A DNA stretch of 64,000 bases from Microbacteriaceae bacterium (GTDB lineage Bacteria; Actinomycetota; Actinomycetes; Actinomycetales; Microbacteriaceae), in NCBI GenBank assembly GCA_019638805.1, contig JAHBTA010000001.1:124001-188000 (forward strand), in the 5' to 3' direction. Positions 1 through 12,587 of the stretch are shown here, piece by piece (positions within the stretch are counted from its first letter, which is position 1; each line of letters begins with the position of its first letter). The notes under the pieces are model-generated. The model worked only from the letters and a program-made list of their open reading frames with translations. It was not told the origin of the DNA and did not search any database. Position numbers and translations under genes: made by a program.

Positions 1-2
1 CG

Positions 3-155
3 GGCGCGATCCTGTGGGCGGGGTTCACCGCCGCGCGCTTCATCACGCACGACCAGTTCGACCGGAGGCCGTGGCAGCTCACCGTGCTGAACTGCGCGCA
101 CGAGCTCGTGACCATCCTGATCATGGCGCTCATCATCGGGGTGTGGCCGGCGTAG
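3..155 (+). CDS. DUF1761 family membrane protein, C-terminal fragment
   Basis: The frame is open from the window edge and ends in TAG at 153-155, giving 50 residues that begin GAILWAGFTAARF and end IMALIIGVWPA. The pattern of a hydrophobic helix, an F-x-x-R/K-P-W segment (here FDRRPWQL) and a final hydrophobic helix is that of the C-terminus of DUF1761 membrane proteins, whose function is unknown. The start lies outside the window. It is convergent with gatB, with 61 bp between the stops. Overlapping longer frames here are shadows. Family assignment rests on a short fragment. Confidence 0.6.
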   Translation, partial: GAILWAGFTAARFITHDQFDRRPWQLTVLNCAHELVTILIMALIIGVWPA

Positions 156-216
156 GGGCGAGCTTCCCGGGGCGGGCTTCCGGGGCGGGCGCTGCGCCTG
201 GGTGCGGGGTGGCGTG

Positions 217-1749
217 CTACGCCTGCGCGCGCTCGAGGATGAGTTCGCGCACGCGCGCGGCGTCGGCCTGACCGCCCATGGCCTTCATGACGGCGCCGAT
301 GATCGCGCCGGCGGCTTGCACCTTGCCCTCGCGGATCTTCTCCAGCACGTCGGGCTGCTCGGCCAGCGCCGCGTCGATCGCGGCTATCAGCGCGCCGTCG
401 TCGGAGACCACCTTGAGGCCGCGCCGCTCGACCACCTCGGCGGGGGTGCCCTCGCCGTCGATGACGCCCTCGATGACCTGGCGCGCGAGCTTGTCGTTGA
501 CCACGCCTGACTCGACCAGCTCGACCACCGCGGCCACTTGCTCCGGGGCGATCAACTCGGCGGGCTCGGCGTCGCGCGCGTTCGCGATGCGGGCGATCTC
601 GCCGGTCCACCATTTGCGGGCCTGGGCGGGGGCGGCGCCGGCGGCCACCGTCTCCTCCACCTCGGCCAGCAGGCCCGAGTTCTGAACATCTCGGAACTCG
701 GCCTCGGTGAAGCCCCACGCCTCGCGTAGCCTCTTGCGACGTACCGCGGGTGCCTCGGGCAGCGCAGCGCGCAACTGCTCGATCAGCCCGGCCGACGGCT
801 CGATGGGAAGGAGGTCCGGCTCGGGGAAATAGCGATAGTCATCGGCGTCCGACTTCGGGCGACCGGGGGATGTGGTGCCCTTGTCCTCGTGCCAGTGTCG
901 CGTCTCCTGCGTGATGGTTCCACCCGCCGACAGGATCGCCGCCTGGCGCTGGATCTCGTAACGCACCGCGCGCTCGACGGAACGCAGCGAGTTGACGTTC
1001 TTGGTCTCGGTGCGGGTGCCGAGAGGTGCCACCGGCTGTCCGGCCTGCGCACGAGGCCGCAGGCTGACGTTCGCATCGCACCGGAGGTTGCCGCGCTCCA
1101 TGCGCGCCTCGGAGATCCCGAGCGCCCGGACGATGTCGCGGATGGTGGCGACGTACGCCTTGCCGACCTCGGGGGCGCGACCCTCGGCTCCGAAGATCGG
1201 CTTGGTGACGATCTCGACCAGGGGAACGCCCGCCCGGTTGTAGTCGACCAGGGACGCCTCCGCGCCGTGGATGCGACCGGTCGCCCCGCCGATGTGGGTG
1301 AGCTTGCCCGCGTCCTCCTCCATGTGGGCGCGCTCGATCGGGACGGTGACCTCGGTGCCATCCTCCAGCTCGATCACCAGGGAGCCCTCGAACGCGATGG
1401 GCTCGTCGTACTGGCTGATCTGGTAGTTCTTGGCGAGGTCGGGGTAGAAGTAGTTCTTGCGGCTGAAGGTGCTGCGGGACGCGATCTCGCAGCCGAGGGC
1501 GAGCCCCAGCGAGATGGCGTATTCGACCGCCTTCTCGTTCACCACGGGGAGCGAACCCGGCAACCCCAGGTCGACGGGCGTGATCTGGGTGTTGGGGGCG
1601 GCATCCCGATCGGCGTTCGGGGCAGCGGGGTTGGGCGCGTCGCTGAACATCTTGGTCTGCGTCGACAACTCGACGTGCACCTCGAAACCGAGCACCGGTT
1701 CGTACATCTCGAGCGCCTTGTCGAAGTCCATGAGGTCGGGCTTGGCCAT
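217..1749 (-). CDS. gatB: Aspartyl/glutamyl-tRNA(Asn/Gln) amidotransferase subunit B
   Basis: Subunit B of GatCAB binds and phosphorylates misacylated Glu-tRNA(Gln)/Asp-tRNA(Asn) before amidation with ammonia from GatA. The 510-residue product has the usual length. It carries the conserved N-terminal [21 protein letters not shown] and [18 protein letters not shown] stretches. The C-terminal GatB/YqeY tRNA-binding region ends [19 protein letters not shown]. The ATG at 1749 follows a TAGGAT box by six bases, so the transcript is probably leaderless. gatB is separated from gatA-gatC by a rhomboid-like gene and a DUF222/HNH gene instead of forming one gatCAB operon. Confidence 0.97.
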   Translation of the reverse strand: MAKPDLMDFDKALEMYEPVLGFEVHVELSTQTKMFSDAPNPAAPNADRDAAPNTQITPVDLGLPGSLPVVNEKAVEYAISLGLALGCEIASRSTFSRKNYFYPDLAKNYQISQYDEPIAFEGSLVIELEDGTEVTVPIERAHMEEDAGKLTHIGGATGRIHGAEASLVDYNRAGVPLVEIVTKPIFGAEGRAPEVGKAYVATIRDIVRALGISEARMERGNLRCDANVSLRPRAQAGQPVAPLGTRTETKNVNSLRSVERAVRYEIQRQAAILSAGGTITQETRHWHEDKGTTSPGRPKSDADDYRYFPEPDLLPIEPSAGLIEQLRAALPEAPAVRRKRLREAWGFTEAEFRDVQNSGLLAEVEETVAAGAAPAQARKWWTGEIARIANARDAEPAELIAPEQVAAVVELVESGVVNDKLARQVIEGVIDGEGTPAEVVERRGLKVVSDDGALIAAIDAALAEQPDVLEKIREGKVQAAGAIIGAVMKAMGGQADAARVRELILERAQA

Positions 1750-1755
1750 GCGTCA

Positions 1756-1761
1756 ATCCTA
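1756..1761 (-). promoter_or_regulatory. -10 box for leaderless gatB
   Basis: TAGGAT on the minus strand, six bases before the gatB ATG. Confidence 0.55.
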
Positions 1762-2439
1762 CGAGGGGGGCGGGGGCGGGTCGGCGCGGGCGGGCTCTGT
1801 GCGGGCGGGCTCGGCGCGGGCGGGCTCGGCGCGGTGCACGCTCCACAGCGCGAGCGCGAGCAGCGTCCCCGCGAGGATGCCGGCGGCGTGCAGGTCCCAG
1901 GTGAGGAGCAGGACCGCGCCCGCCAGCATCCCGACCCCGCCGGCCAGGCGCGCCGGAACGCGAGACGAGCGCAGCGCGGCGACCAGGACGAGCGCGGCGA
2001 GCCCGAGGTTCGCGACCGAGTTGCCCGCGAATCCCTGTCCGCGCATGACCGTGTATGCGGCGAGCTCGGCGAGCAGGCCGGTCGCCACGAACCCCACCGG
2101 GACCACCCAGCGCGGGAGGAGCGACTCGACGAGCGCCCCGATCGCGACGAGAGCGAGCACGTTGAACGCGAGACCGGGCCAGCCGCCGTCCTGGACGAGC
2201 AGCGGGGTGAATGCGCGCCACCATTCGCCCGCGCGCAGGGCGCCGATGTCGCGGCACAGGGCGTTCAGGATGCCGTGGTCGAGTTCGCCCGCAACGCTGA
2301 CCCCCAGCACGACAGCCGCGATCGCGAGGGTGGCCCATGGCGTGCGGAGGCGCCATCCGCGCTGCTGGAGGGTGAGAATACCGGCGGCGATGGCAGCGGA
2401 GACGGCGACGATGATGCAGGTGGTTTGCACGCGGTCCAT
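1759..2439 (-). CDS. Rhomboid-like membrane protein
   Basis: A 226-residue protein of about six hydrophobic segments. The features resemble the rhomboid fold: GEWWRAFTPLL before the L1 loop, FNVLALVAIGALVESLLP in the next helix, a GNS triplet (GFAGNSVANLG) where the serine motif GxSG would lie, and HAAGILAG matching the HxxGxxxG of the last catalytic helix. The serine motif is not canonical because the fourth Gly is missing, so it may be a divergent protease or an inactive relative. The tail is a repeat of AEPAR/TEPAR ending in PPPPPS. The start is followed by a hydrophobic helix. It lies upstream of gatB on the same strand. Confidence 0.6.
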   Translation of the reverse strand: MDRVQTTCIIVAVSAAIAAGILTLQQRGWRLRTPWATLAIAAVVLGVSVAGELDHGILNALCRDIGALRAGEWWRAFTPLLVQDGGWPGLAFNVLALVAIGALVESLLPRWVVPVGFVATGLLAELAAYTVMRGQGFAGNSVANLGLAALVLVAALRSSRVPARLAGGVGMLAGAVLLLTWDLHAAGILAGTLLALALWSVHRAEPARAEPARTEPARADPPPPPS

Positions 2440-2458
2440 TGTGCGCCGGGTGGGTGGT

Positions 2459-2495
2459 GGTTGGCGGCGGGTGGCTGCGGTTGGCGGCGGGTGGC
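2459..2495. repeat. 17-bp direct repeat, period 20
   Basis: GGTTGGCGGCGGGTGGC occurs at 2459-2475 and 2479-2495 in the 149-bp gap between the divergent rhomboid-like and DUF222 genes. No function is evident. Confidence 0.6.
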
Positions 2496-2588
2496 GGCGT
2501 TCTCCTCCACAGGATGTCTGTTCGATGAGTTCTTCCTACTTTCTGCTGTCTGGTCGAAAATATCTCTGGTAGGTGTCAGCATGGATGC

Positions 2589-4001
2589 ATGACCATCACG
2601 ACCGACTCACTCGCCGCCATCGGCGACCTGTCGGTTGCGTTCGCGCCCCCGAATGCCGCGAGGATGAGCGATGACGAGCTGCTCGCCGCGCAGTCCGCAC
2701 TGGCGCAGATCGGGCGACGGGTCAGCGCCGCGGCGGCCACGGTCGCTGGTGAGATCGCGCACCGGTCGCGTCCCGACCTGGGCGAGCAGGGGTTGGCCCG
2801 CAGGCGTGGGGCCCGCACTCCCGAGATCCTCGTGCAGCAAATCAGCGGAGGCTCCGCGGACGATGCCCGGTCGCTCGTTCGAGTCGGACGCCTGATCGAC
2901 ACGACGGATGCCGACACGGCCCCCGATCCCTCCCGAGAGTCCGCGGCTGATGAGGCACCATGGCTCAAGCCGGTCGCCGAGGCCGTCGCAGCGGGTCGGC
3001 TCTCGATCGCGCAGGCGGACGCCATCCGCGGCGGGCTCGGCACCGTCGATGAGCACTCACCGGCGGGCCTGGGCGAAACGCTGGCTCGCGCGGCCCTCGA
3101 ACTCCTGCGCGACTGCGGCTCGCACACGGTCGAGAAGCTCGCGTCTCGTGCCCGGTTCCTCCGGGCCGAGCTCGACGCCGCCGCTGCTGCCGACGGGGAA
3201 CGTCGACTTCGCGAGCGGCGCTATCTGCACCTGATCCCGCAGCGGGACGGCATGACGCGCATCACGGGGCTGCTGGATCCTGAATCCGCTGCCCTGGTGG
3301 GCTCCGCGATCGATGCGGCGACCTCACCGAGGCGCGGCGGGCCGAGGTTCGTCGACCCCGACGAGGGGAACCGCGCGGAGGAACTCGCCCGCGACCCGCG
3401 CAGCATCGAGCAGATCGCTCTGGACAGCATGGTCGAACTCATTCGCATCGGCGGGCAGGCGGACGCCTCGAAGGTGCTCGGCGCCCGTCGCCCTGCGGTC
3501 CGCATTCTGGTCACGGCTCGCGACCTCGCCGAGGGCACCGGATTCGGGACGATCGAGGGGCAGGCCGACCCGGTGAGCCTGGACACCGTGCGCCGCACCA
3601 TCTGCTCCGCCGGCGCCGTCCCGATCATGTTCGATCGGAACGGCCAGGGTGTCGACCTCGGACGGACCGTCCGTTTGCACACCGCGCGACAGCGCCTCAT
3701 CATCGCCGCACGCGACGGCGGCTGCATCTTCCCCGGCTGCGACAGACCACCATCCTGGTGCGAAGTGCATCACCCCGAGACGTGGCACCGAGGCGGCGGG
3801 ACCTCGATCGAGAACGGCGTGCTCCTCTGCCGACATCACCATCTGCTGATTCACAACGACGGGTGGGAGGTCATCCACCGCGACGGGGAGTACCAGGTCG
3901 TACCACCGGCATCCATCGACCCCGCGCGAAAGCCCCTCCCCGCGCCGAGCAAGAGTCCCACGCTGCGACGGCTCCTGCACCAGACAGGAGTCGCCGGATG
4001 A
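2589..4001 (+). CDS. DUF222 / HNH endonuclease domain protein
   Basis: This 470-residue protein is a typical actinobacterial DUF222-HNH protein (the 13E12 repeat family). Residues ~20-330 form the helical DUF222 region. The C-terminal HNH nuclease has two Cys (CIFPGCDRPPSWC), EVHHPETW, an Asn (ENGVLLC) and CRHHHLLIH, so the metal-binding and catalytic residues look intact. The biological role of the family is unsettled; genomes often carry many copies, and such genes serve as integration targets for some actinophages. The ATG at 2589 is preceded by an out-of-frame four-codon frame starting ATG at 2581. It ends 20 bp before the gatA stop and is convergent with it. Confidence 0.9.
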   Translation: MTITTDSLAAIGDLSVAFAPPNAARMSDDELLAAQSALAQIGRRVSAAAATVAGEIAHRSRPDLGEQGLARRRGARTPEILVQQISGGSADDARSLVRVGRLIDTTDADTAPDPSRESAADEAPWLKPVAEAVAAGRLSIAQADAIRGGLGTVDEHSPAGLGETLARAALELLRDCGSHTVEKLASRARFLRAELDAAAAADGERRLRERRYLHLIPQRDGMTRITGLLDPESAALVGSAIDAATSPRRGGPRFVDPDEGNRAEELARDPRSIEQIALDSMVELIRIGGQADASKVLGARRPAVRILVTARDLAEGTGFGTIEGQADPVSLDTVRRTICSAGAVPIMFDRNGQGVDLGRTVRLHTARQRLIIAARDGGCIFPGCDRPPSWCEVHHPETWHRGGGTSIENGVLLCRHHHLLIHNDGWEVIHRDGEYQVVPPASIDPARKPLPAPSKSPTLRRLLHQTGVAG

Positions 4002-4021
4002 TCCGCGCCGACGGCAGGCGA

Positions 4022-5602
4022 CTAGGCCAGCGCCGGAGCCTGGGCGAGCAGCGGCCCGCCCCAGGCATCGACGAACAGCGCCTCGAGGGCGGCGGCGACC
4101 GTGTAGAGCCGGGCGTCCTGGCGAGCTGGCGCCATGAACTGGATGCCCGCCGGCAGCCCGTCCTCGGGGGCGAGCCCCGACGGCAGGGCGATGCCCGGAA
4201 CCCCGGCCAGGTTCGCGGGAATGGTCGTCAGATCGTTCAGGTACATCGCGAGGGGATCGTCGAGCTTCTCGCCCAGCTTGAACGCGGTCGTCGGAGCCGA
4301 CGGTGTTGCGAGCACATCGCACGCTCCGAACGCGGCGTCGAAGTCGCGCTGGATGAGCGTGCGCACCTTCTGCGCCGAACCGTAGTAGGCGTCGTAGTAG
4401 CCCGCCGACAGCGCGTACGTGCCCAGGATGATGCGACGCTTCACCTCGTCGCCGAAGCCCGCCTCGCGGGTCGCGGCCATGACATCCTCGATCGTCCCTC
4501 CGGGCACCTCGGTGCGGAGTCCGAAGCGCACCGAGTCGAACTTGGCCAGGTTGCTCGAGGCCTCCGCCGGGAGGATCAGGTAGTAGGCCGAGATGGCGTA
4601 CTCGAACGACGGAGCACTCACCTCGACGAGCTCGGCGCCCTGCTTCTCAAGCAGTCCGAGCGCCTCGTGGAAGCGCTGCAAGACGCCCGGCTGAAAGCCC
4701 TGGGATGCTCCGGCCGCGCCGCCAGCGGTGCCGCCAGTAGTGCCGCCAGTAGTGCCGCCGGTGGTGCCGCCGCCCAACTCGGAGACCACCCCGATGCGCA
4801 GGCCCTTGACCACACCCTCCCGCAGGCCGGTCCGCGCCGCGTCGGCGAAAGAGGGCCAGGCGTCCGGGATCGAGGTCGAATCGCGCGGGTCATGACCACC
4901 GATCACGTCGTGCAGCAGGGCGGCATCCAGCACGGTGCGCGTGACCGGACCGACCTGATCAAGCGACGAGGCGAGCGCGATCGCGCCGTACCGGGAGACG
5001 CCGCCGTAGGTGGGTTTCATGCCGACGGATCCGGTCACGGCCGCGGGCTGCCGGATGGAGCCGCCGGTGTCGGAACCGAGTGCGAGCGGCGCCTCGAACG
5101 CCGCAACGGCCGCCGCCGAACCGCCGCCCGAACCGCCGGGGATGCGTTCCCGGTCCCACGGGTTCCGGGTCGGACCGAACGCGGAATGCTCGGTCGAGGA
5201 GCCCATCGCGAACTCGTCCATGTTGGTCTTGCCCAGAGGCACGAGCCCCGCCTCGCGCATACGCGCCACGACGGTCGCGTCGTAGGGCGGAATCCATCCC
5301 TCGAGGATGCGCGACCCGGCCGTCGACGGCATGTCACGCGTGCAGAGCACGTCCTTGATCGCCACCGGCACCCCGGCCAGAGGCGCGAGCTCCTCCCCGG
5401 CCGCGCGGCGCGCGTCGATCTCCGCCGCGGTCTCGAGCGCCGACGTGTTCAGGTGGAGGAAGGCGTGCACGTCCCCATCGACGGCGGCGATGCGGTCCAG
5501 GTGCGCACGGGTGGCTTCGACGCTCGAGATCTCGCCGGCCCGGAGTTTCTCGGCAAGCTCGTGGGCGGCCAGCCGGGTCAGGTCGGACGACGCGGCGCTC
5601 AC
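4022..5602 (-). CDS. gatA: Glutamyl-tRNA(Gln) amidotransferase subunit A
   Basis: GatA is the amidase-signature subunit that releases ammonia from glutamine for GatB. The catalytic triad is visible: Lys83 (VAIKDVL), cis-Ser158 (GGSGGGS) and nucleophile Ser182 (DTGGSIRQP). At 526 residues it is slightly long because residues 277-300 are a GGTT-type repeat coded by 12-bp units, lying in a surface region after GVVSELG. Its start overlaps the end of gatC by four bases (ATGA), so the two are translationally coupled. The stop is 20 bp from the convergent DUF222 gene. Confidence 0.97.
   Translation of the reverse strand: MSAASSDLTRLAAHELAEKLRAGEISSVEATRAHLDRIAAVDGDVHAFLHLNTSALETAAEIDARRAAGEELAPLAGVPVAIKDVLCTRDMPSTAGSRILEGWIPPYDATVVARMREAGLVPLGKTNMDEFAMGSSTEHSAFGPTRNPWDRERIPGGSGGGSAAAVAAFEAPLALGSDTGGSIRQPAAVTGSVGMKPTYGGVSRYGAIALASSLDQVGPVTRTVLDAALLHDVIGGHDPRDSTSIPDAWPSFADAARTGLREGVVKGLRIGVVSELGGGTTGGTTGGTTGGTAGGAAGASQGFQPGVLQRFHEALGLLEKQGAELVEVSAPSFEYAISAYYLILPAEASSNLAKFDSVRFGLRTEVPGGTIEDVMAATREAGFGDEVKRRIILGTYALSAGYYDAYYGSAQKVRTLIQRDFDAAFGACDVLATPSAPTTAFKLGEKLDDPLAMYLNDLTTIPANLAGVPGIALPSGLAPEDGLPAGIQFMAPARQDARLYTVAAALEALFVDAWGGPLLAQAPALA
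4719..4770 (-). repeat. 12-bp tandem repeat inside gatA
   Basis: Units near GCCGCCAGTAGT (plus strand) repeat about four times and encode the GGTTGGTTGGTTGG insert in GatA. The 12-bp period keeps the reading frame. Confidence 0.75.
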
Positions 5603-5901
5603 TGCTCCTCCCCCAGGATCGAGGACACCTTGAACTGGCCGTCCTGGGCATCCGGAGCACCGGAGAGCGCCTGCTCGTTCGTCAGGGTGAGACCGACCTC
5701 GTCCGGCCGCATCACCGTTCCGAGCGGGATCGGGTGGCTGGTCGCCGGGACATCCGGCGTCGCGACCTCGGTCACCTTCGCCACGGACTCGACGATCACG
5801 CCGAGTTCGCCGGTGAGCCGCTGCACCTCCTGGTCGGTCAGACCGATGCGGGCGAGGGACGCCAGGTGGCGCACGACATCAGGGGTGATCTCCGAGGGCA
5901 C
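5599..5901 (-). CDS. gatC: Glutamyl-tRNA(Gln) amidotransferase subunit C
   Basis: GatC is the small stabilising subunit of GatCAB. The 100-residue protein shows the family pattern: [25 protein letters not shown], an I/V-x-V-x-V linker, and the conserved MRPDEV motif (here [10 protein letters not shown]). The GTG at 5901 lies six bases after a TAGACT box, supporting this start and a leaderless transcript. It overlaps gatA by ATGA and is the first gene of a two-gene operon. Confidence 0.95.
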   Translation of the reverse strand: MPSEITPDVVRHLASLARIGLTDQEVQRLTGELGVIVESVAKVTEVATPDVPATSHPIPLGTVMRPDEVGLTLTNEQALSGAPDAQDGQFKVSSILGEEQ

Positions 5902-5907
5902 CCGCCA

Positions 5908-5913
5908 AGTCTA
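5908..5913 (-). promoter_or_regulatory. -10 box for leaderless gatC-gatA
   Basis: TAGACT on the minus strand, six bases before the gatC GTG. Confidence 0.55.
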
Positions 5914-5944
5914 CGGGCGGCCGGAAGGCGACGCCGCGAGCGGC

Positions 5945-7411
5945 TCAGCGACCCTGCGCGCGAGGGGCAGCGGCCGACGAACCGTCGGGTCCGAGCACGT
6001 ATGCACCCGCACCGATCCCGATGAGCGCCATGTTGCGGAACGACTCACTGCCGGCCGTGAAGTAGTCCACGTGGCCCACCGAGCCGTCGAGCACACGACC
6101 GGTGAACGGGTCGACGGCACCGCCGACCCCGAATCGATGCGCACCGTATTCAGAACTCAGAGGCTGGCTCCCGAACACCCCGGTGCTCGACACCGGATCG
6201 AGTGCAGCGTCGGCCACCCAGACGTTCCCATCGCGCACATGGAGACTCCCCACGCTCGCGGCGGGGCTGCCCGGGGAGCCCACCATCGCGAGGGCGTCGA
6301 TCGAGATGTCGTCGCGCTCGAGCGCGAGCAGAGCCGCGGTCGCTCCGTACGAGTGCGCCAAAACGCTCAGATACGGCGCCGGGCGATCGCCGCGCGTCGC
6401 TTCGAGACCGCGCAGCGAGGCAGTGAGCGCCGCGCTGCCGTCCTCGGCCAGGTCGAGCGACGCGATGTTCACGACAGTCGGGGTCTGGTACCCGATCCAC
6501 GCCACCGTCGCGACGGTGGCCGCGGCGCCCGCGTGCTGTGCCGGGGTGAGGCGCTCCAACCACGCGGCTTGGTCGACCGCCAACTGATCCGCGGCACCGG
6601 CCCAACTCCCGATCTCGCTGTCGACGCTGTAGAACATGCCGGGCACGAGGACGCTCACGTAGTCCGCGGTCTCGAGATCGCCGACGGCGATCACGGCGCG
6701 CCCGCCATCCTCCGCGGAGAAGCCGATGAGGGTGCGAGGCAGACCCGAGTCGCCCGTCTGGAGCGCCGCCTCGACCTGCTGCACCATGTGCAGTCGTGCC
6801 TTGAGCTGCTCGAGCACGGCGCGTCCCTCGGCACCACCCGCCACCCGAGCCGACAGCGATGTCGACTCGGCGGTCAGGACCTCCCGGTTCGCCGCGTCGC
6901 GCACGGCGTAGGGGACACCCTCCAGGTTGCCCACCAATTGCGGTGCCTCGGCGATCAGGCGAAGACGCGCATTCGCGTCGGCCGCGGCCCACCAGCCGGC
7001 GACGGCGGATGCCGTGGGCGGCTGCCCGAGGACACTCCCGACGTTCGCGGGGTCGGCTGCCCATTCGGCGAGCTCGGCCCGCGTCATCGCGGCGAGCCCA
7101 TCCAGGGCGACGAGCGACCGGGACGCCTGCGAATCACCAGGGCCGCCCGCGGGGTCCACCGCCGGAGACACCGGGTCGACCGTGGCAGTTCCCGGACCCA
7201 CCGTCGCAGATCCCGGGTCGACGGCGGCCGCCCAAGCAGCCTGCTCGGGGGGCAGATCGGCCAGTGCGACGACCACCACCGGTGAAGGGGCCGCGGGCGC
7301 GGCGAAGGCCTCGGCGACGGCGTTCAGGGTCGCCGAGGTGAGAACCGCCGTGACATCGAGCACGTTCGGGTCATCCAATCCCAGCGCGGTGCCGGTCACG
7401 TGGACGTCCAC
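5945..7411 (-). CDS. DUF1023 alpha/beta-hydrolase
   Basis: The C-terminal half is a DUF1023 hydrolase: VSVLVPGMFY, a nucleophile elbow LSVLAHSYGATAALL with Ser in HSYG, then ALAMVGSPG and a late His in GSVGHVDYF. The N-terminal part is helical and contains a VDPGSATVGPG-type repeat. The frame is open to 7555, but that extension runs through a strong palindrome. I prefer the GTG at 7411, which gives VDVHVTGTALGLDDP, a normal family beginning, and 488 residues; the start is uncertain. Substrate unknown; such proteins occur singly in actinobacteria. A conserved palindromic site lies ~110 bp upstream. Confidence 0.75.
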   Translation of the reverse strand: MDVHVTGTALGLDDPNVLDVTAVLTSATLNAVAEAFAAPAAPSPVVVVALADLPPEQAAWAAAVDPGSATVGPGTATVDPVSPAVDPAGGPGDSQASRSLVALDGLAAMTRAELAEWAADPANVGSVLGQPPTASAVAGWWAAADANARLRLIAEAPQLVGNLEGVPYAVRDAANREVLTAESTSLSARVAGGAEGRAVLEQLKARLHMVQQVEAALQTGDSGLPRTLIGFSAEDGGRAVIAVGDLETADYVSVLVPGMFYSVDSEIGSWAGAADQLAVDQAAWLERLTPAQHAGAAATVATVAWIGYQTPTVVNIASLDLAEDGSAALTASLRGLEATRGDRPAPYLSVLAHSYGATAALLALERDDISIDALAMVGSPGSPAASVGSLHVRDGNVWVADAALDPVSSTGVFGSQPLSSEYGAHRFGVGGAVDPFTGRVLDGSVGHVDYFTAGSESFRNMALIGIGAGAYVLGPDGSSAAAPRAQGR

Positions 7412-7513
7412 ACGGCACGGGCACGCCACCGCAGAGACAAGGGTAACCCTCAACTGCCACCCGAACGGGGGCAGACGACAACGATCACCACCTTTTAGGG
7501 GCACATGCGCAGG

Positions 7514-7541
7514 ATTTGTCCCCCTAACGGGGGACAAATCC
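7514..7541. promoter_or_regulatory. Palindromic operator-like site upstream of the DUF1023 gene
   Basis: Perfect inverted repeat with 12-bp arms GATTTGTCCCCC / GGGGGACAAATC around TAAC. It contains GTCCCCC-N7-GGACAAA, which recurs with identical spacing at 29323-29343. Operator is preferred over terminator because of that second occurrence and the position ~110 bp before a start. Confidence 0.5.
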
Positions 7542-7673
7542 GGGTTACGGGGCACAGAAGATTACGCGAATGCACCACATGGCGACGCTCGACACCATAA
7601 GGACGCGCGGTGCAGCCCGGCCGCCCCGTCTCGGTTCTGGACTGAACTGCAACTCACCTCGGCAGTCCCGCAG

Positions 7674-7733
7674 CCCGCGTGGGCAGACCCGCACCCGCGT
7701 GGGCAGACCCGCACCCGCGTGGGCAGATCCGCA
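7674..7733. repeat. Three 20-bp tandem repeats
   Basis: Three copies of CCCGCGTGGGCAGACCCGCA; the third has one mismatch. They end just before the MOSC promoter box, in a 343-bp gap (7412-7754) that otherwise holds the palindrome and no gene I can recognise. Confidence 0.8.
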
Positions 7734-7741
7734 GCCCCGCC

Positions 7742-7747
7742 TAGGCT
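7742..7747 (+). promoter_or_regulatory. -10 box for leaderless MOSC gene
   Basis: TAGGCT, seven bases before GTG at 7755. Confidence 0.5.
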
Positions 7748-7754
7748 GACCCCC

Positions 7755-11167
<3,413 letters not shown>

Positions 11168-11180
11168 AGGAGCACCCCCG

Positions 11181-12587
11181 TCAGTCGTTCCAGGCCTCGA
11201 CGAAGGCTGCCACCACATCCGCACCCACGTAGCCCGGGTCGGAGAGAGCCGCGACGCCGTCCACGATGTCGGCCTGGAACGCCGCGTAGCGCACCGAGAA
11301 GACCCGGCCCTCGGTCGCCCCGGATGCGCGCAGGTCCCGCACGGCGGCCTCGACGTCGGGCGTGCCCGTGGGATCGGGGGATTGCAGGGCGACCAGGCCG
11401 AAGTCGGGGCCGAGCTGCACCGAACCGAAGCTGTCGCTCGCCGCGTCGAGCGCGAGCGCCTCGTCGAGCAGGCCGGGCAGCGCATCCGGGGGCCCCACGA
11501 TCGCGACCGGATCGCCCTCGAGCCCGATCCCCGCGAGCCCCACCGCGGCGGGCGAGCTCAGAACGAGTGCGAGCAGATCGGCGGTCGGCACGCCATATTC
11601 TGTGACCGCCAGGTCGCCCTCTGTCCCCAGCGAGTAGCTCACCGGGGGCGCGTCCGGTCGTTCGAAGACCTCGAGCACGTCGAGCCGTGCCGCATCCCCC
11701 GGGGTCAGCGCGGCGAAGCGCACCGTCCCATACCCGTCGTCGCTCATCGCCTGCACGGGGAAGCCGGTCAGTCCGCGCGAATCGAGATCGTCCCGGAGCG
11801 CCTGAGCAACGATCGAGAGCGGTGCCTCCGCGGGCACGTCGATGGTCACGCCCGCGCACAGATCCGCGGTTCCACCCGACATGTCCTCCCGGGTCAGTAG
11901 GGAGTCCACGAAGGCCCGCACGGCATCCTCGGGCACACAGCCGACCGCGCGCAGGTACTCGAGGGCGAGCGGGTTGGTGGTGCCTCCATTGCCCGTGGCC
12001 TGGTCGTCGGAGATCCGGTCGGCCTCGAGATCCTGCTCGTCGACGAACGCCTCCAGCCGGATGCCGGTGTCCAGCCGGGCGAGCGCGTCGAAGACCGCGG
12101 GGGCGCCGTCCCGAAGGGTCCGGGCGCGCACCTCGTCGGCGTAGACCACACCGCTGTGGACCCCGTCGATGGCCGCGACCTCGCGCCAGGTGGCGATGGC
12201 GACCGCGTCGCCCGGGTCGTCGGAGTCGACCGCGAAATCGGTGCGGTCCCAGCCGAGCCGCACGGCGAGCGCGCCGGCACCCGATTGGCCGCTCGACTGG
12301 TAGTCGTGGATCTCGGCGACGAGCGCGGCGAGGCGCGTGTCGTCGATGCCCGGCTCGAGCTCCCCCCGGATCAGGCCGCTGCTGGACCATGCTCCGGTGC
12401 CGTCGACGAGCACCTCGGCGTCGATGACGCCGTCCCGTCCGGCCAGCCAGCTCGCCCCGTCGACCGGGATGTTGCGCACGCACCCGGAGAGCGCGCCGAC
12501 GAGCAGGGCAGCGGCCGCGACCCCGCAGACCGCGGAGCGAAGGGAGACCCGCCCGGCGGCGGCAGCCGGGCGCGCGCAGCGGATCAC
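11181..12587 (-). CDS. Predicted lipoprotein of unknown function
   Basis: The 468-residue product begins with a signal peptide and a lipobox LLVGALSGC, so it should be exported and lipid-anchored. After that it is acidic with no domain I recognise; it seems to contain repeated alpha/beta units (for example [18 protein letters not shown] and [11 protein letters not shown] segments). The GTG start at 12587 overlaps the mnmA stop as GTGA, so translation is coupled to mnmA. A longer open frame extends through mnmA on the same strand but is a shadow. Its conservation next to mnmA would suggest only co-expression, not a shared pathway. Confidence 0.75.
   Translation of the reverse strand: MIRCARPAAAAGRVSLRSAVCGVAAAALLVGALSGCVRNIPVDGASWLAGRDGVIDAEVLVDGTGAWSSSGLIRGELEPGIDDTRLAALVAEIHDYQSSGQSGAGALAVRLGWDRTDFAVDSDDPGDAVAIATWREVAAIDGVHSGVVYADEVRARTLRDGAPAVFDALARLDTGIRLEAFVDEQDLEADRISDDQATGNGGTTNPLALEYLRAVGCVPEDAVRAFVDSLLTREDMSGGTADLCAGVTIDVPAEAPLSIVAQALRDDLDSRGLTGFPVQAMSDDGYGTVRFAALTPGDAARLDVLEVFERPDAPPVSYSLGTEGDLAVTEYGVPTADLLALVLSSPAAVGLAGIGLEGDPVAIVGPPDALPGLLDEALALDAASDSFGSVQLGPDFGLVALQSPDPTGTPDVEAAVRDLRASGATEGRVFSVRYAAFQADIVDGVAALSDPGYVGADVVAAFVEAWND

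Noticed and set aside
3758..7285. A 1175-codon open frame opposite gatA and the DUF1023 gene
   Set aside because: It is antisense to well-supported genes, has no recognisable domain and is Arg/Gly/Ala-rich as expected from high-GC shadow frames.
7514..7541. Palindrome read as a terminator of an upstream gene
   Set aside because: No gene reads into it from the right direction with a stop nearby, there is no T tract, and its core recurs upstream of another operon.
7412..7754. Possible tRNA or small RNA between the DUF1023 and MOSC genes
   Set aside because: No cloverleaf or terminator could be made; only tandem 20-bp repeats and the palindrome are seen.
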